Positions 41,232 to 51,515 of a DNA stretch of 64,000 bases are shown here, piece by piece. Below the pieces are notes generated by a model. The model saw only the letters and a program-made list of their open reading frames with translations, did not search any database and was not told the origin of the DNA. A program made the position numbers and the translations under genes. The DNA comes from Gemmatimonas phototrophica (GTDB taxonomy: Bacteria > Gemmatimonadota > Gemmatimonadetes > Gemmatimonadales > Gemmatimonadaceae), in NCBI RefSeq assembly GCF_000695095.2, contig NZ_CP011454.1, positions 558,001 to 622,000 of the forward strand, in the 5' to 3' direction. Position 1 is the first letter of the stretch, and the number at the start of each line of letters is the position of its first letter.

Positions 41232-42361
41232 ACGCGCTGTACGAGCGAATCCAGCGGTGGACTGCGTGGCCAATGTTGTGGAAAGAGTTTCTGCAACTGC
41301 GGCGGGACCGGCTCACCTTTGCGCTCATGACCGGCCTGCCGGCCATTCAGCTGCTGCTCTTCGGGTACGCCATTCAGACGGACGTACGCAAGCTGCCCAC
41401 GGTGGTCGTGGATGAGTCGCGCACCAGTGAGAGTCGCGCGCTCATTCAGGTACTGCAGAATACCGACAACTTCCGGGTGGTGCAGGCGGTTGCCAATCGC
41501 GGCGAAGCACAGCGTTGGATTGAGCGCGGCGCGGCGCGGGTGGCGCTGGTCATTCCGCCGGAGTACCAGCGCAATATCCGTGGTGGGCATACCGGTGTGG
41601 CGCAATTGCTCATTGATGCCGCCGATCCGCAGTCAAGCGGCGCGGCCATTGCCGGGGCACAGCTGGCGGCGCAGGCGCGTGGTGCACAACTGCTGGCGCA
41701 GCGCTATCAGTTGCGGCCGCCGGTGGAGATTCGCGTGCGCCCGTGGTACAACCCGGCGCAGAAGAGCGCGGTGTTCATTGTGCCTGGCATTGTGGGGATC
41801 CTGCTCACCATTACCATGACGCTCATTACCAGTACGGCGGTGGTGCGTGAGCGCGAACGTGGGACGCTGGAACAGCTCATCGTGACCCCCATTGGCAAGA
41901 TGAGTCTCATGCTGGGCAAGCTCGTCCCGTTCGTGCTGGTGGGGTATGTGCAGATGTCGGTCATTCTGCTGCTGGGGGTGCTGTTCTTTGATATCCCCGT
42001 GCGCGGCAACCTGCTGCTGCTCTATGCGCTGGCGCTGGTGTTCATTGTGGCCTCGCTGGGCGTTGGGCTCCTCATCTCCACGGTGGCGCGCAGTCAGGCG
42101 CAGGCGATGCAGCTGAGCTTTTTCTTCATGCTCCCCAACATTCTGCTGTCCGGCTACATCTTTCCGCGCGCTGCGATGCCCGAGCCGGCGCAGTGGCTTG
42201 GCCTGTTGCTGCCGCTCACGTTCTTCCTGGATATTCTGCGCGGCGTACTGCTCAAGGGCGTGGGCGTCCGCGATTTGTATGTGCAGCTGGGCGCGCTGGT
42301 GGTGCTGGCCAGTGTGCTGTTCACCGTGAGCGTGAAACGGTTCTCCAAGACGCTCGACTAG
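41228..42361 (+). CDS. ABC-2 type transporter permease
   Basis: A 377-residue permease. One N-terminal membrane helix (RLTFALMTGLPAIQLLLFGYAI), a large periplasmic domain of about 140 residues, then five hydrophobic segments beginning KSAVFIVPGIVGILLTITMTLI. The block RERERGTLEQLIVTPIGKMSLMLGKLVPFVLVG is diagnostic for the YhhJ/YbhS/DrrB-like ABC-2 family. With the ATPase and HlyD lipoprotein it forms a tripartite export system; only one permease is present, so it likely works as a homodimer. The substrate is unknown. Confidence 0.92.
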   Translation: MNALYERIQRWTAWPMLWKEFLQLRRDRLTFALMTGLPAIQLLLFGYAIQTDVRKLPTVVVDESRTSESRALIQVLQNTDNFRVVQAVANRGEAQRWIERGAARVALVIPPEYQRNIRGGHTGVAQLLIDAADPQSSGAAIAGAQLAAQARGAQLLAQRYQLRPPVEIRVRPWYNPAQKSAVFIVPGIVGILLTITMTLITSTAVVRERERGTLEQLIVTPIGKMSLMLGKLVPFVLVGYVQMSVILLLGVLFFDIPVRGNLLLLYALALVFIVASLGVGLLISTVARSQAQAMQLSFFFMLPNILLSGYIFPRAAMPEPAQWLGLLLPLTFFLDILRGVLLKGVGVRDLYVQLGALVVLASVLFTVSVKRFSKTLD

Positions 42362-42388
42362 CTGCAGAGGGGAACGGCGGTTGGGGAG

Positions 42389-43369
42389 TCAGATGCCTCG
42401 GACAGGCTGGACACGATAGGGGCCTTCCAGTCGGCTGACCTCGTCGTGCGTGAGCACAAGCTCCACCGCACCGAGCGCCTCTTCGAGCTGTGCGAGTTTT
42501 GTGGCGCCCACAATGGGGGCGGCCACGGCGGGTTTGCTGAGCAGCCAGGCGAGGGCAATCTGCGCCATGGGCACACCACGTTGCGCCGCAATGTCGCGCA
42601 CCGCATGCACCACGTCCCAGTTCACCTGGTCGTCGTACAACGTGTGTCCGTACGAGTCGGTGGCCGCGCGGGTGGAGGCACTGCGGTCGTTCACGCCACT
42701 GCGGGACCCGGCCAGCAGTCCACGCGCCAGTGGCGACCAGGGGAGGCAGCCAATGCGCTCCTGCGTGCAGAGCGGAATCATTTCCCGCTCTTCTTCGCGG
42801 TAGAGCAGGTTGTAGTGGTTCTGCATGCTGACGAAGCGCGCCCACCCGTGGCGCTCACTGGCACTCAGTGCCTGCGCGAACTGCCAGGCGTATCCCGAAC
42901 TGGCGCCGATGTACCGCACCTTGCCGCTGTGCACGAGATGGTCCAGTGCGGCGAGCGTTTCCTCAATGGGCACGGTGGGGTCGAACCGATGGATCTGATA
43001 CAGGTCGATGGTCTCGACGCCCAATCGCCGAAGACTCGCTTCGCAGGCCTGCACGATGTGTTTGCGGGACAGCCCCTGCGAGTTGGGGCCATCGCTCACC
43101 GGGAAATACACCTTGGTGGCGATCACCAGTTCGTCGAGTCGTCCGTACTCACGTAGCGCCCGTCCGGTGACCTCCTCGCTCACCCCCAAAGAGTACATGT
43201 TGGCGGTGTCGAAGAAGTTGATCCCCGCCTCGATAGCCCGCCGGAAGAAGGGGCGGGCGTCGTCCTCGTCCAGGACCCAGGGGCGCCAGGCGGAGGCGCC
43301 GTAGCTCATGCAGCCGAGGCAGAGTCGGGAGACGGACATCCCGGTGTGGCCGAGTGAGGTATAGAGCAT
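42389..43369 (-). CDS. aldo/keto reductase
   Basis: A 326-residue NADPH-dependent reductase with the TIM-barrel fold. The catalytic tetrad is visible: Asp and Tyr in NFFDTANMYSLG, Lys in LVIATKVYF, His in DLYQIHRFDP. The cofactor part includes PIVGATKLAQLEEAL. It resembles the YajO/PdxI-type AKR enzymes, but the substrate cannot be named. ATG 43369 was chosen because it starts MLYTSLGHTGMSVSRLCLGCM, the normal N-terminus; the frame stays open upstream into repeat DNA. Confidence 0.92.
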   Translation of the reverse strand: MLYTSLGHTGMSVSRLCLGCMSYGASAWRPWVLDEDDARPFFRRAIEAGINFFDTANMYSLGVSEEVTGRALREYGRLDELVIATKVYFPVSDGPNSQGLSRKHIVQACEASLRRLGVETIDLYQIHRFDPTVPIEETLAALDHLVHSGKVRYIGASSGYAWQFAQALSASERHGWARFVSMQNHYNLLYREEEREMIPLCTQERIGCLPWSPLARGLLAGSRSGVNDRSASTRAATDSYGHTLYDDQVNWDVVHAVRDIAAQRGVPMAQIALAWLLSKPAVAAPIVGATKLAQLEEALGAVELVLTHDEVSRLEGPYRVQPVRGI

Positions 43370-43430
43370 GGGGCTGGGTGGTGTTGGGGAAAGCCACTGC
43401 GATTCGGGTAGGAGCTGCTCCCGCAGTTCT

Positions 43431-43708
43431 GGACTGCCACGGCAGTTTGGGACTGCCACTGCGGGTGAGGAATACGGCGGTTTGGGCCTTTAGGGAAAGT
43501 GCTTCCCCGGCGTCGCCGGGGAAGCACTCCCTTGGCGGTTGATATACCCGCCCCTGCAGTTGACGTGACAAAACCACCAGGAAATGCGCCCGCCAGGCGA
43601 AGCCGGCGGGCGCTTCCATACCGACCCCAACTGCCGTGTTCCCCAACCGCCGTGGCAGTCCCAAACTGCGGTGGCAGTCCAGAACCGCCGTGGCAGGTCC
43701 AAACCCGA
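43431..43708. repeat. nested inverted repeat arrays and palindromes in a 430-base intergenic region
   Basis: The region 43370-43799 has no gene. A 34-base arm at 43431-43464 (starting GGACTGCCAC) is repeated inverted at 43647-43680 with two mismatches. Each arm is made of about 18-20-base units; the right side continues to 43708 with further units (AACCGCCGTGGCAG-type). Between the arms lie a perfect 15+1+15 palindrome AGTGCTTCCCCGGCG/CGCCGGGGAAGCACT (43498-43528) and another hairpin GCGCCCGCC/GGCGGGCGC (43586-43594 and 43605-43613). It divides two divergent genes. Confidence 0.75.
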
Positions 43709-43799
43709 ACCGCAGCTAAACAAAAATGCGGGGAACCGTATTCCTGTCTCAGCGATAGAATATGTGGTCCCTGTCCGTATTCCGTTTCCGGTCCTCGCC

Positions 43800-44720
43800 A
43801 TGCTGATTCGCCGTCCCGACGATATCCCCTCCTCCGAAATCACCCCGGAGTCGCTGTACCAGAACCGTCGCCAGTTCATGGGCACCGCCGGCGCGCTGGC
43901 GTTGGGCACGGTGCTCAGCCCGGCGGCGCTCGAGGCCATGGCGCGCACCGGCGGGGCGCAGGAGGACAAGGTCACCCCCGAAGAGGACGCCACCAGCTAC
44001 AACAACTTCTACGAGTTCGGGACGGACAAGGAGGAGCCCAAGGTGCTCTCCCGCGGATTCGTGTCGACCCCGTGGACGGTGCAGGTGGAGGGGCTGGTTA
44101 AAAAGCCGCGGCCGTATTCGTACGACGAGCTGGTGGGCAAAATCGCCGTGCAGGACCGGACCTACCGCATGCGTTGCGTCGAGGCCTGGTCCATGGTCAT
44201 CCCCTGGCGCGGGGTGCAGCTGCGCGACGTGATCAACCGGGTGGAGCCGCTGCCGAGCGCCAAGTTCGTGGAGTTCACCACCCTGTTCGACCCCAAGCGC
44301 ATGCCCGGCCAGCGCAGCGCAGTGCTGCCGTGGCCGTACAAGGAGGCGCTTCGCATGGACGAAGCCATGCATCCGCTCGCCCTGCTGGCCACCGGGATGT
44401 ACGGCAAGTCTACGCTGCCGCCCCAAAACGGCGCCCCGCTGCGCCTGGTGACGCCGTGGAAGTACGGCTTCAAGGGCGTCAAGAGCATCGTGAAGATCCG
44501 CTTCACCGATCGCATGCCCAACACCACCTGGAACGACGCCAACCCCAGCGAATACGGCTTCTACGCCAACGTGAATCCCACCGTGGATCACCCGCGTTGG
44601 AGCCAGGCCAAGGAACGCCGCATCGGCGAATTCCTCAAGCGGAATACGCTCATGTTCAACGGCTACGCCGATCAGGTGGCGTCGTTGTACAGCGGTATGG
44701 ATCTGCGTCGGAACTACTGA
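43800..44720 (+). CDS. msrP: protein-methionine-sulfoxide reductase catalytic subunit MsrP
   Basis: A 306-residue periplasmic molybdenum enzyme (YedY family) that repairs oxidised methionines in envelope proteins. A twin-arginine-type signal NRRQFMGTAGALALG opens the protein. The Mo-cofactor Cys126 is in YRMRCVEAWSMVIPW, followed by WRGVQLRDVINRV and the conserved IVKIRFTDRMPNTTWND. ATG 43800 gives the family N-terminus MLIRRPDDIP; the frame remains open upstream through repeat DNA. The partner msrQ follows after 4 bases. Confidence 0.95.
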   Translation: MLIRRPDDIPSSEITPESLYQNRRQFMGTAGALALGTVLSPAALEAMARTGGAQEDKVTPEEDATSYNNFYEFGTDKEEPKVLSRGFVSTPWTVQVEGLVKKPRPYSYDELVGKIAVQDRTYRMRCVEAWSMVIPWRGVQLRDVINRVEPLPSAKFVEFTTLFDPKRMPGQRSAVLPWPYKEALRMDEAMHPLALLATGMYGKSTLPPQNGAPLRLVTPWKYGFKGVKSIVKIRFTDRMPNTTWNDANPSEYGFYANVNPTVDHPRWSQAKERRIGEFLKRNTLMFNGYADQVASLYSGMDLRRNY

Positions 44721-44724
44721 TCCC

Positions 44725-45339
44725 TTGGCCCCAGACCAGTCCAAAATCGAACACCTCGTCCGCCGGGTCATCCGCCCGGCCATGTGGGCGCTGGTCATTC
44801 TGCCAGCGCCCATGCTGGTGGCCCAACTCCTCCTCGATCAGCTGGGGGCCGACCCCATCGACAAGCTGGAGCGGCTCACCGGGCACTGGGCGCTGCGATT
44901 TCTGATTGCCTCGCTGGCCGTGACCCCGCTCATGCGCCTGACCGGCTGGGGATGGCTGGTGGCCCAGCGCCGCTTTCTGGGGCTGGCCGCCTTTTTCTGG
45001 GCCATCGGGCACCTGAGCGTCTACACCGTGCTCGACTGGTTCTTTGACTGGCAGGAAATCACCAAGGACATTCTCAAGCATCTGTACATTACGGTCGGAA
45101 TGACCGCTTTTGTGCTCATGGTCCCGCTGGCGCTCACCTCCACCAAAGCCTCCATCAAGCGGCTGGGCGGTGTCCGCTGGAATCGGCTGCATTCACTGGT
45201 CTACGTCTCGGTGATTGCCGGGTGTCTTCATTTCTTCTGGGCCGTAAAGAAAGATGTAACCGAGCCGCTGATCTACGCAGGTATCGCGATGGTGCTGCTC
45301 GCCTTCCGGGTGGTCTGGCAACCGCCGGCCCGGCGCTGA
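44725..45339 (+). CDS. msrQ: heme-binding membrane subunit MsrQ
   Basis: A 204-residue inner-membrane b-type haem protein (ferric-reductase-like) that passes electrons from quinols to MsrP. About six hydrophobic segments are visible (AMWALVILPAPMLVAQLLL, FLIASLAVTPLMRLTG, GLAAFFWAIGHLSVYTVLDW, ITVGMTAFVLMVPLAL). Likely haem ligands are the His in AIGHLS, in RLHSLVY and in CLHFFWAV. The start is taken as TTG 44725, directly after the msrP stop, because it gives the normal N-terminus; ATG 44782 is an alternative. Confidence 0.92.
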   Translation: MAPDQSKIEHLVRRVIRPAMWALVILPAPMLVAQLLLDQLGADPIDKLERLTGHWALRFLIASLAVTPLMRLTGWGWLVAQRRFLGLAAFFWAIGHLSVYTVLDWFFDWQEITKDILKHLYITVGMTAFVLMVPLALTSTKASIKRLGGVRWNRLHSLVYVSVIAGCLHFFWAVKKDVTEPLIYAGIAMVLLAFRVVWQPPARR

Positions 45340-45422
45340 AGGAATTCGCACCCACAGAGTGACGGTCATGCCAGCTGGGACGTCCTGCAAGGGACAACTT
45401 CGTCCTGCACTGCTCTGCTGCC

Positions 45423-48287
45423 ATGACTGTTCCCGACGACGTCGAACGACGTCGCGCCAATCAACGTCCTACCCCCTATGATCGCCGCGTAACCGGTGGG
45501 GGCTTGTCCGCAGGCATTCCCGCCGTGGAGCCGGGACCAGAGAGCCCGTTGGGGGCGCTGGCGCGGTGGGACCGCGCGGTGCTTGGCGTGCTCATGGCGT
45601 ATGCCGCCACCCTGGCGGTGTGGTTCAGTACCTCCCAGACCCCGCTGGCGCGCGGCCTCCTGGTGCGCCTGCTTCTCCCGGTGCCGGTGGCCGGCGTGGC
45701 CATGCTGCTCGCCTGGCGAGCCAGTCGGGACCTCACGCTCGATCATGGCACCCGCCGGTTCTGGCGCCTCATGATGCTGGCCACCGCGCTCGTTCCTACG
45801 GAACAGCTGGCCCGCCTGGCTCCCGCCCCTGGTATCAGCCCCTGGCAGGACGCGCTCTGGCTCGGCACCGCGCTCTCGGCGCCGGTCGTGATGTTTTATG
45901 CCCTGCTGCAGCTGCCCAGCGCACCGCGCGCGCCCGTGGATCGGCTCAAGCTGTATCTCGACATGGCAACGGTGGCGGTGGGCGGCGTGCTGTTGGGATG
46001 GTACAACTTCTCCACGATCACCTCCATTACCACCGACGCCGGTCGGCTCTGGTTCGTGCTGTTGCACGTGCAGGGCGTTTTTGACTTGGTGCTGGTGCTG
46101 GTCGCCTCAATCATTTGGCGTCGCACTGCGCTTCAGCACCGCGCCAATACGCTGGTCATCATTGGCGCCGCGCTGCTCGTGCACTTCCTCGGCCATACGG
46201 CGGCCGTGGTGCAAATGCTTCATGGCATGCTGGTCCCCGATGTCATGCATATGGTAAGCCCCATCGCCATTACGCTCGTGGCGGCGGCGGCCTGGGTCAG
46301 TAGTGTATCCGTAATGCAGCGCGAGGCGCGGCGCCCACGCGACAAGCGCGGCCCCTCGTCGAGTATCCTGCCCTATGCCGCCGCGTTGCCCGGTTTTGCG
46401 CTGCTGCTGAAGGTGGCGTACGAACAGCAGGCGCAGCCTCTGGTGGGATTGGTGATCGGGGCCGTGGCGCTCACCGTGCTCGCCTTCGCCAGACAGTTTG
46501 TCTCCACCCGTGAAGCGGTCATGGCACTGGCCGAATCGGCGGCCCGCGAGAATGAGGCCCGGTTCCGTGCGCTCGTGCAGCACTCCAGCGACGTCATCAT
46601 GATCGTCGATCCGGATGGCACCATCCGGTACGCCAGCCCCTCGATGGCCACGGTGTTTGGGCATACCCCTTCCGCGCTGGTGGGCACCAATCTCCTCGTG
46701 CTGCTGCACGACGAGGATTATGTGGTGGGCTCCCGCTTTCTCGATGAGCTGGCCCGCACCACGGTCCGCACCGGGCACTCGTCGCCGGGGGTCCTCAAGT
46801 GCGAGTGGCGCCTGCGCAACGCAGCCGGTGCCTGGATGACGGTGGACAACGTGGGCACGAACCTGCTGCGCGAACCCGTCATTGGCGGGCTGGTGCTCAA
46901 TACGCGCGATGTAACTGAGCAGAGTGTCATCAAGCAGCAGTACATGCATCAGGCGTTTCATGATCCGCTCACGGATCTCGCCAACCGTTCGCTCTTTCTG
47001 TATCAGGTGGGCCATGCGCTGGCGCGGCAGTCGCGTCATTCGCATCCGGTTACGGTGCTGTTCCTCGATCTCGACAACTTCAAAACGGTCAACGATTCGC
47101 TGGGCCATGCCTTCGGCGACCGTCTGCTTGTGGAAGCCGCCCGGCGGCTCGCCACCTGCGTGCGGGCCAGCGATCTCATCGCACGGCTGGGCGGCGACGA
47201 GTTTGCCGTGCTGGTGGAAGACGCGGAGTCGGTGGACGAAGTGCTCATCGTGGCCACCCGGATCGGCGAAGCGCTCTCGCGCCCGTTCATGCTGGGCGGA
47301 AAGGAAGTGTTCGTGAACGCTTCCATCGGGATTGCCCGCTCCACGAGTGGGGAGGGGTCCGACGAATTGGTGCGGAACGCCGACGTGGCGATGTACGTGG
47401 CCAAGACGCGCGGGAAGGGGCAGCATGTGCTCTTCGAACAGCAGATGCACGCGGCCGCGTTGGAACGTCTGGTGGTGGAAGCTGATCTCCGTCGTGCCAT
47501 TGAGCACGAGGAGTTCTTCCTGCAGTACCAGCCCATCGTGGAGCTGGCGACGGGCGACATTGTAGGGGCCGAGGCGCTGGTGCGCTGGATGTGCCGTGAT
47601 CGCGGCACCGTCCCCCCAGGGGTGTTTATTCCCATTGCCGAGGAAACGGGGCTGATTGTCCCGATTGGGCGCTGGGTGCTCCGTCGTGCCTGCCGTGAGG
47701 CCCAACGCTGGACTCGCGAACGTGGCATGTCGTGTCGGATTACGGTGAATCTGTCGGGTCGGCAGCTGCAGGATGCCAGCGTGGTGGACGATGTCCGACT
47801 TGCGCTTGAGGAGTCGGGGCTTGATCCCACGCAGCTCGTGCTGGAAATCACCGAGAGCATGCTGATGCACAACACCGAGCTGTCGATGGAGCGCCTGATG
47901 GCGCTCAAGGCACTCGGGGTGTCGCTGGCCATCGACGACTTCGGAACCGGTTATTCTTCCCTGAGCTATCTGCAACGCTATCCGATCGACATTCTGAAGA
48001 TCGACAAGGCGTTTGTGGATGTCATCGATAAGGGAGGCGAAGGACCGGTGCTGGCACAGGCGATTGTGGCGCTAGGGGAGACGCTGCGGATGAACACCGT
48101 GGCGGAAGGGATCGAAACGGAGGCGCAGCGGGGAACGCTGCTCCGCCTGGGGTGCGAGTTTGGACAGGGGTATCTGTTCGCACCGCCCATCGATGCCGAG
48201 GACTATTGGCAGTTGCTCCTCGCCCGCGGCGCGCGCACGCCCATGACCAGCGGCCGGCATCGCGAGCGGCGTGCCGAAGCCGCGTAA
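45423..48287 (+). CDS. membrane PAS-GGDEF-EAL cyclic-di-GMP enzyme
   Basis: A 954-residue protein with about eight or nine membrane segments in residues 40-360, a PAS domain (residues about 375-500, [33 protein letters not shown]), a GGDEF cyclase domain with an intact GGDEF (about residue 592), and an EAL phosphodiesterase domain with the EAL motif in GAEALVRWM (about residue 716), later [10 protein letters not shown] and [15 protein letters not shown]. Both active sites look intact, so it may make and degrade c-di-GMP, governing motility versus surface life. It overlaps the next gene by 17 bases. Confidence 0.93.
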   Translation: MTVPDDVERRRANQRPTPYDRRVTGGGLSAGIPAVEPGPESPLGALARWDRAVLGVLMAYAATLAVWFSTSQTPLARGLLVRLLLPVPVAGVAMLLAWRASRDLTLDHGTRRFWRLMMLATALVPTEQLARLAPAPGISPWQDALWLGTALSAPVVMFYALLQLPSAPRAPVDRLKLYLDMATVAVGGVLLGWYNFSTITSITTDAGRLWFVLLHVQGVFDLVLVLVASIIWRRTALQHRANTLVIIGAALLVHFLGHTAAVVQMLHGMLVPDVMHMVSPIAITLVAAAAWVSSVSVMQREARRPRDKRGPSSSILPYAAALPGFALLLKVAYEQQAQPLVGLVIGAVALTVLAFARQFVSTREAVMALAESAARENEARFRALVQHSSDVIMIVDPDGTIRYASPSMATVFGHTPSALVGTNLLVLLHDEDYVVGSRFLDELARTTVRTGHSSPGVLKCEWRLRNAAGAWMTVDNVGTNLLREPVIGGLVLNTRDVTEQSVIKQQYMHQAFHDPLTDLANRSLFLYQVGHALARQSRHSHPVTVLFLDLDNFKTVNDSLGHAFGDRLLVEAARRLATCVRASDLIARLGGDEFAVLVEDAESVDEVLIVATRIGEALSRPFMLGGKEVFVNASIGIARSTSGEGSDELVRNADVAMYVAKTRGKGQHVLFEQQMHAAALERLVVEADLRRAIEHEEFFLQYQPIVELATGDIVGAEALVRWMCRDRGTVPPGVFIPIAEETGLIVPIGRWVLRRACREAQRWTRERGMSCRITVNLSGRQLQDASVVDDVRLALEESGLDPTQLVLEITESMLMHNTELSMERLMALKALGVSLAIDDFGTGYSSLSYLQRYPIDILKIDKAFVDVIDKGGEGPVLAQAIVALGETLRMNTVAEGIETEAQRGTLLRLGCEFGQGYLFAPPIDAEDYWQLLLARGARTPMTSGRHRERRAEAA

Positions 48288-49542
48288 GCCAACCGCACCG
48301 CCTCGGCGGACGCCCGTGGCCGCCGCAGCGCCGGCGTTGCCCCCCCAGACTGAGTGGCCGGACCTGTTGGATGTCTTTGCCGTGTGTGCTCCCGGTTTTG
48401 CACCACTGGTGGCCGCCGAGTGCGAAGCCTTGGGGTTCACCCCGGTGTCGGTTGAGCCAGCCGGGGTCGCGCTGTTGCTCACGCGTCGCGATCTGTTCCT
48501 GCTCAATTGCTGGTCGCGCTGCGCCAGTCGCATCGTGGTGCGGCTGGCCACCTTCGAGGCGCGCGACTTCGCCACGTTGGAGAAGCAGGCGGCGCGGGTG
48601 CCGTGGGTCCGTGTGATCGCGCCTGGCGGACAGGCGCGCATTCGCGTCACCTGCCGCAAGTCACGACTATATCACTCCGATGCCGTGGCGGAACGGGTGG
48701 GGCGTGGCATTGCCGGGGCGATTACGGGCTCTCAGGTTATCGGGCGCGCGCGCGACGACGAAGAAGACGATGATGAGGTGGCGACGCCTTCTCAGCTGAT
48801 CGTGGTGCGCTTCGATCACGATATCTGCACGATCAGCGCGGACACGTCGGGCGCGTTGTTGCACCGCCGTGGCTGGCGGCTGGCCGTGGCCCGCGCACCG
48901 CTGCGAGAAACGCTGGCGGCGGGAATGCTGGCCGCGTTGCCGTGGAACGGCGAGGTCCCGTTGGTCGATCCGTTTTGCGGATCGGGCACGATTGGCATTG
49001 AGGCCGCGCTGCGGGTCCGCAACATGGCGCCCGGCGTGTCCCGGTCGTTTGCCATGGAGCAGTGGCCGGGAGCCGATGCCGTGCTTATGCGGGCCATGTA
49101 CGCGTCGGTGCGTGAGGCGGCCCGTGCAGCGGCACGCCCCAGTGCGGGCGTACCCATCGTGCTGCGCGACCGGGATAGCGGAGCCATTGCCGCGGCGCGT
49201 GCCAACGCCGAACGAGCGGGCGTGCTGGATGATCTCGTTATCGAGCAGGGCGCGCTGTCCGACACTGATCTGGCGGCCATTGGCCCGCGCGGGGTGGTGC
49301 TGACCAACCCTCCCTACGGTCTACGCGTGAGCGAGGGGGCGGACCTGCGGGGCCTCTACGCGCGCATGGGCGATGTGTTGCGCGCCGGTGGACGAGGCTG
49401 GCGCTTTGCCATGCTGGTGCCCCCCGACAAAACACTCACCGGTCAATTGCGGGTGCCCATGGATCCGCTGCTGCGCACCACGAACGGTGGGCTCCCGGTG
49501 GAGCTCATGGCGAGTGAGACGCTGGCGGCGCACCGTCGCTAG
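48271..49542 (+). CDS. THUMP-domain RNA methyltransferase (RlmL-like)
   Basis: A 423-residue protein: a Pro/Ala-rich N-terminus, a THUMP-like RNA-binding region ([24 protein letters not shown] ... [26 protein letters not shown]), then a UPF0020 methyltransferase domain with [16 protein letters not shown] for SAM and the catalytic NPPYG in [14 protein letters not shown]. This matches the N-terminal half of RlmL, which makes m2G2445 in 23S rRNA; the RlmK half is absent. It starts with GTG inside the end of the upstream gene. Confidence 0.88.
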   Translation: MPKPRKPTAPPRRTPVAAAAPALPPQTEWPDLLDVFAVCAPGFAPLVAAECEALGFTPVSVEPAGVALLLTRRDLFLLNCWSRCASRIVVRLATFEARDFATLEKQAARVPWVRVIAPGGQARIRVTCRKSRLYHSDAVAERVGRGIAGAITGSQVIGRARDDEEDDDEVATPSQLIVVRFDHDICTISADTSGALLHRRGWRLAVARAPLRETLAAGMLAALPWNGEVPLVDPFCGSGTIGIEAALRVRNMAPGVSRSFAMEQWPGADAVLMRAMYASVREAARAAARPSAGVPIVLRDRDSGAIAAARANAERAGVLDDLVIEQGALSDTDLAAIGPRGVVLTNPPYGLRVSEGADLRGLYARMGDVLRAGGRGWRFAMLVPPDKTLTGQLRVPMDPLLRTTNGGLPVELMASETLAAHRR

Positions 49543-49573
49543 CGCACCCGCCGGCGCTCAACCGCTACCGCCT

Positions 49574-50470
49574 TCACTCGGCGGAAATGGACTTGACGTG
49601 TCGGAGCAGTTTCTCGTGCGGTACCGCGAAGTTGCCGCTCACGCGCGCGCCGGCCGGCACGGACTTCGTTACGACGGCACCGAGGGAGATGGAGGCACCG
49701 TCGCCAACGGTGAGCCCATTGGAGATCATGGCACCGGGGCCAACCCACACATCGTTACCCAAGGTGACACTGCCGGCGACCATGGCGTGCGCCACAATGA
49801 GACAGCGTTGTCCGGTGTGCACACCGTGGGCGATGTGCACGAGATTGTCCACCTTGGTGTCGTTGCCGAGCTGCGTGTGCCGGAAGTGAAAGCCTTTGTC
49901 GAGGCAGCTGTTACCACCCACTTCCACGCGGTCACCCAGGACAACTGACCCGTCGTGAAAGACCGGGAGCAGTCCGCGAGAGGTGCGTTTGTACTCGTAG
50001 CCTTCGGTGCCAACCACCGCGTTGGCGCGGATAATGCACTCTGCGCCCATGGTGACATCGGGCAGAATCACGGCGCCCGGCTCAATGATGCACCGTGGTC
50101 CAATGTGCACATTGCATCCGCTGATGGTGGCGCGCGGGTGGATGACCGCCGTGGGATCAATGAAGGTGGGACGCTGAGTCGCGTGCTCCCGTCCCGCCAC
50201 ATTGAGCGTCTGATAGAAATCGTGCCGGGGATCGTCCGTCACAATGGCCACCCGTCCGGTGCCCAGCACGGCCTCTTTCAGCGCCGGGGTCGTCAGCACC
50301 ACGGCAATGCCCGCATTGTCGGCCACCGCGGAGAGGAACTGCGCATCGTCCAGAAACGCCAGGCTCTGCGCCGCCGCCGGTTGTGTGGCGAGCGCAAAGC
50401 CGTGACAAACAAAAGGGGCGGGTGCCTTGAGCCCCGTTGCCCGCTCAAGCACCGTTTCATCAATGAGCAT
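49574..50470 (-). CDS. LpxD-like UDP-acyl-glucosamine N-acyltransferase
   Basis: A 298-residue left-handed beta-helix acyltransferase. The N-terminal domain (about 90 residues) is followed by hexapeptide repeats (VIHPRATISGCNVHIGPRCIIEPGAVILPDVTMG). The catalytic His stands in NLVHIAHGVHTG, the LpxD signature NLVHIAHNV. The C-terminus ends in a short helix. LpxD adds the N-linked fatty acid of lipid A. The gene is not next to other lipid A genes, so it could be a paralogue acting on another UDP-amino sugar. ATG 50470 has AGGAG ten bases upstream; frames further upstream are unsupported. Confidence 0.82.
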   Translation of the reverse strand: MLIDETVLERATGLKAPAPFVCHGFALATQPAAAQSLAFLDDAQFLSAVADNAGIAVVLTTPALKEAVLGTGRVAIVTDDPRHDFYQTLNVAGREHATQRPTFIDPTAVIHPRATISGCNVHIGPRCIIEPGAVILPDVTMGAECIIRANAVVGTEGYEYKRTSRGLLPVFHDGSVVLGDRVEVGGNSCLDKGFHFRHTQLGNDTKVDNLVHIAHGVHTGQRCLIVAHAMVAGSVTLGNDVWVGPGAMISNGLTVGDGASISLGAVVTKSVPAGARVSGNFAVPHEKLLRHVKSISAE

Positions 50471-50502
50471 AGACCGCTCCTGGTCCGGGAATGCGCGACG
50501 GA

Positions 50503-50943
50503 TCAGACGCGGAACGTATCGGCGCGCCAGTTGGTGATCTGCTGCTTGATTTCCTTGCCCTTGAGACCGGGATTGGCGATGACGTTCTGCACCAGTCCGG
50601 CCAGTTCCGCATCGCCGGCAAAACGGAGCGCAATGTAGTGGCGCGGTGAGAAGGTCGCCGCGGCTTGCTCCGCCAGCGCGGCGGGGAGCACGCGCTGATA
50701 GCGCAGCTGTTCTTCCAGTCGGATGAGTCGATCCTGCGCCCGGAGCGGCGACAGACGCGACACAGAAACGACGCCGAACATGGCCAGGGCCCCGATCAGG
50801 AAGTAGGTGGTGTCGTATCCCGGGTTCTTGAAGAAGCGGGTGAGGCTCCACACCAGAAACACCAGCGCGAGTGGGCTGGTGAAATAGTGATAGAGCGGGT
50901 TGTACTGCGCGTGATTGCTGTATGACTGCGAGCTGTTGGCCAT
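50503..50943 (-). CDS. small membrane protein, DUF6526-like
   Basis: A 146-residue protein with two membrane helices (FTSPLALVFLVWSLTRFF and YFLIGALAMFGVVSV) and a C-terminal cytoplasmic helical part that includes RLEEQLRYQRVL. The N-terminus SNHAQYNPLYHYFTSPLAL resembles DUF6526 membrane proteins. Function unknown. A ribosome site AGGA precedes ATG 50943. It is transcribed in the same direction as the LpxD-like gene, 32 bases upstream of it. Confidence 0.7.
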   Translation of the reverse strand: MANSSQSYSNHAQYNPLYHYFTSPLALVFLVWSLTRFFKNPGYDTTYFLIGALAMFGVVSVSRLSPLRAQDRLIRLEEQLRYQRVLPAALAEQAAATFSPRHYIALRFAGDAELAGLVQNVIANPGLKGKEIKQQITNWRADTFRV

Positions 50944-50972
50944 GGTCCTGTAAGTATGCGGTCAGTGAAAGG

Positions 50973-51515
50973 TCAGCGGTGCGGCAAGACTACCTGCTCA
51001 ATGCTACGAACGGCGGCGGCGAAGCGCTCCTGCCATGAACCGCTGATCCGGACGTACTTTGCCCCAAAGCGCTCCAGCGTCTCCTCGAACAGCGCCTGGA
51101 CTTCCTCGCGACGTGTGCCCCGGTCACGGATTCCATCGGGAACCCACGGGACATCGATTTCGAGCAACAGGTACAGATCCGGCCGGCGGGCCTGCGCGGC
51201 CTCTTCAAGATAGGGCTCACATTTGCCGTGGTAATGCCAGTGATATACCACGGTGCTCAGCAAATCGGTGTCGTGTACCAGGAGCGAGTGGCCGTCGGCA
51301 CGCGCCTGGGCCATGCCGGCATCTTCCAGCGCCGTCTGCCCCCGCACGAGGGCGGCATGATCGTCGTAGACCAGTGGCGAACCCTTGGCGGCGGCAAATT
51401 CACGCACGTATTCCCCCACACAAGGCACGCCAAAGCATGCCGCCAGCTGAGCGGCAAGGGTGGTCTTGCCCGTGCTCTCCGAGCCAGTCACCACCACGCG
51501 TGTGAGGGGCGTCAT
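50973..51515 (-). CDS. NadR-type ribosylnicotinamide kinase-like ATPase
   Basis: A 180-residue P-loop kinase equal to the C-terminal kinase domain of NadR. Walker A is VVVTGSESTGKTTLAAQLA, then CVGEYVREFA, LLVHDTDLLSTVVYHWHYHG, and YLLLEIDVPWVPDGIRDRG. In NadR this domain phosphorylates nicotinamide riboside to NMN. Here it stands alone and overlaps pnuC by 4 bases (ATGA). Since the locus faces a TPP-riboswitch-controlled receptor, phosphorylation of thiamine is an alternative. The ATG is at 51515. Confidence 0.85.
   Translation of the reverse strand: MTPLTRVVVTGSESTGKTTLAAQLAACFGVPCVGEYVREFAAAKGSPLVYDDHAALVRGQTALEDAGMAQARADGHSLLVHDTDLLSTVVYHWHYHGKCEPYLEEAAQARRPDLYLLLEIDVPWVPDGIRDRGTRREEVQALFEETLERFGAKYVRISGSWQERFAAAVRSIEQVVLPHR

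Noticed and set aside
43431-43708. CRISPR-like array
   Set aside because: Units are only 18-20 bases, diverged and present in both orientations, without regular unique spacers, and no cas gene is near.
46107-47975. 622-codon antisense frame opposite the GGDEF/EAL gene
   Set aside because: Same reason: conserved motifs lie on the + strand, and the antisense product is His/Arg/Gln-rich and unlike any protein.
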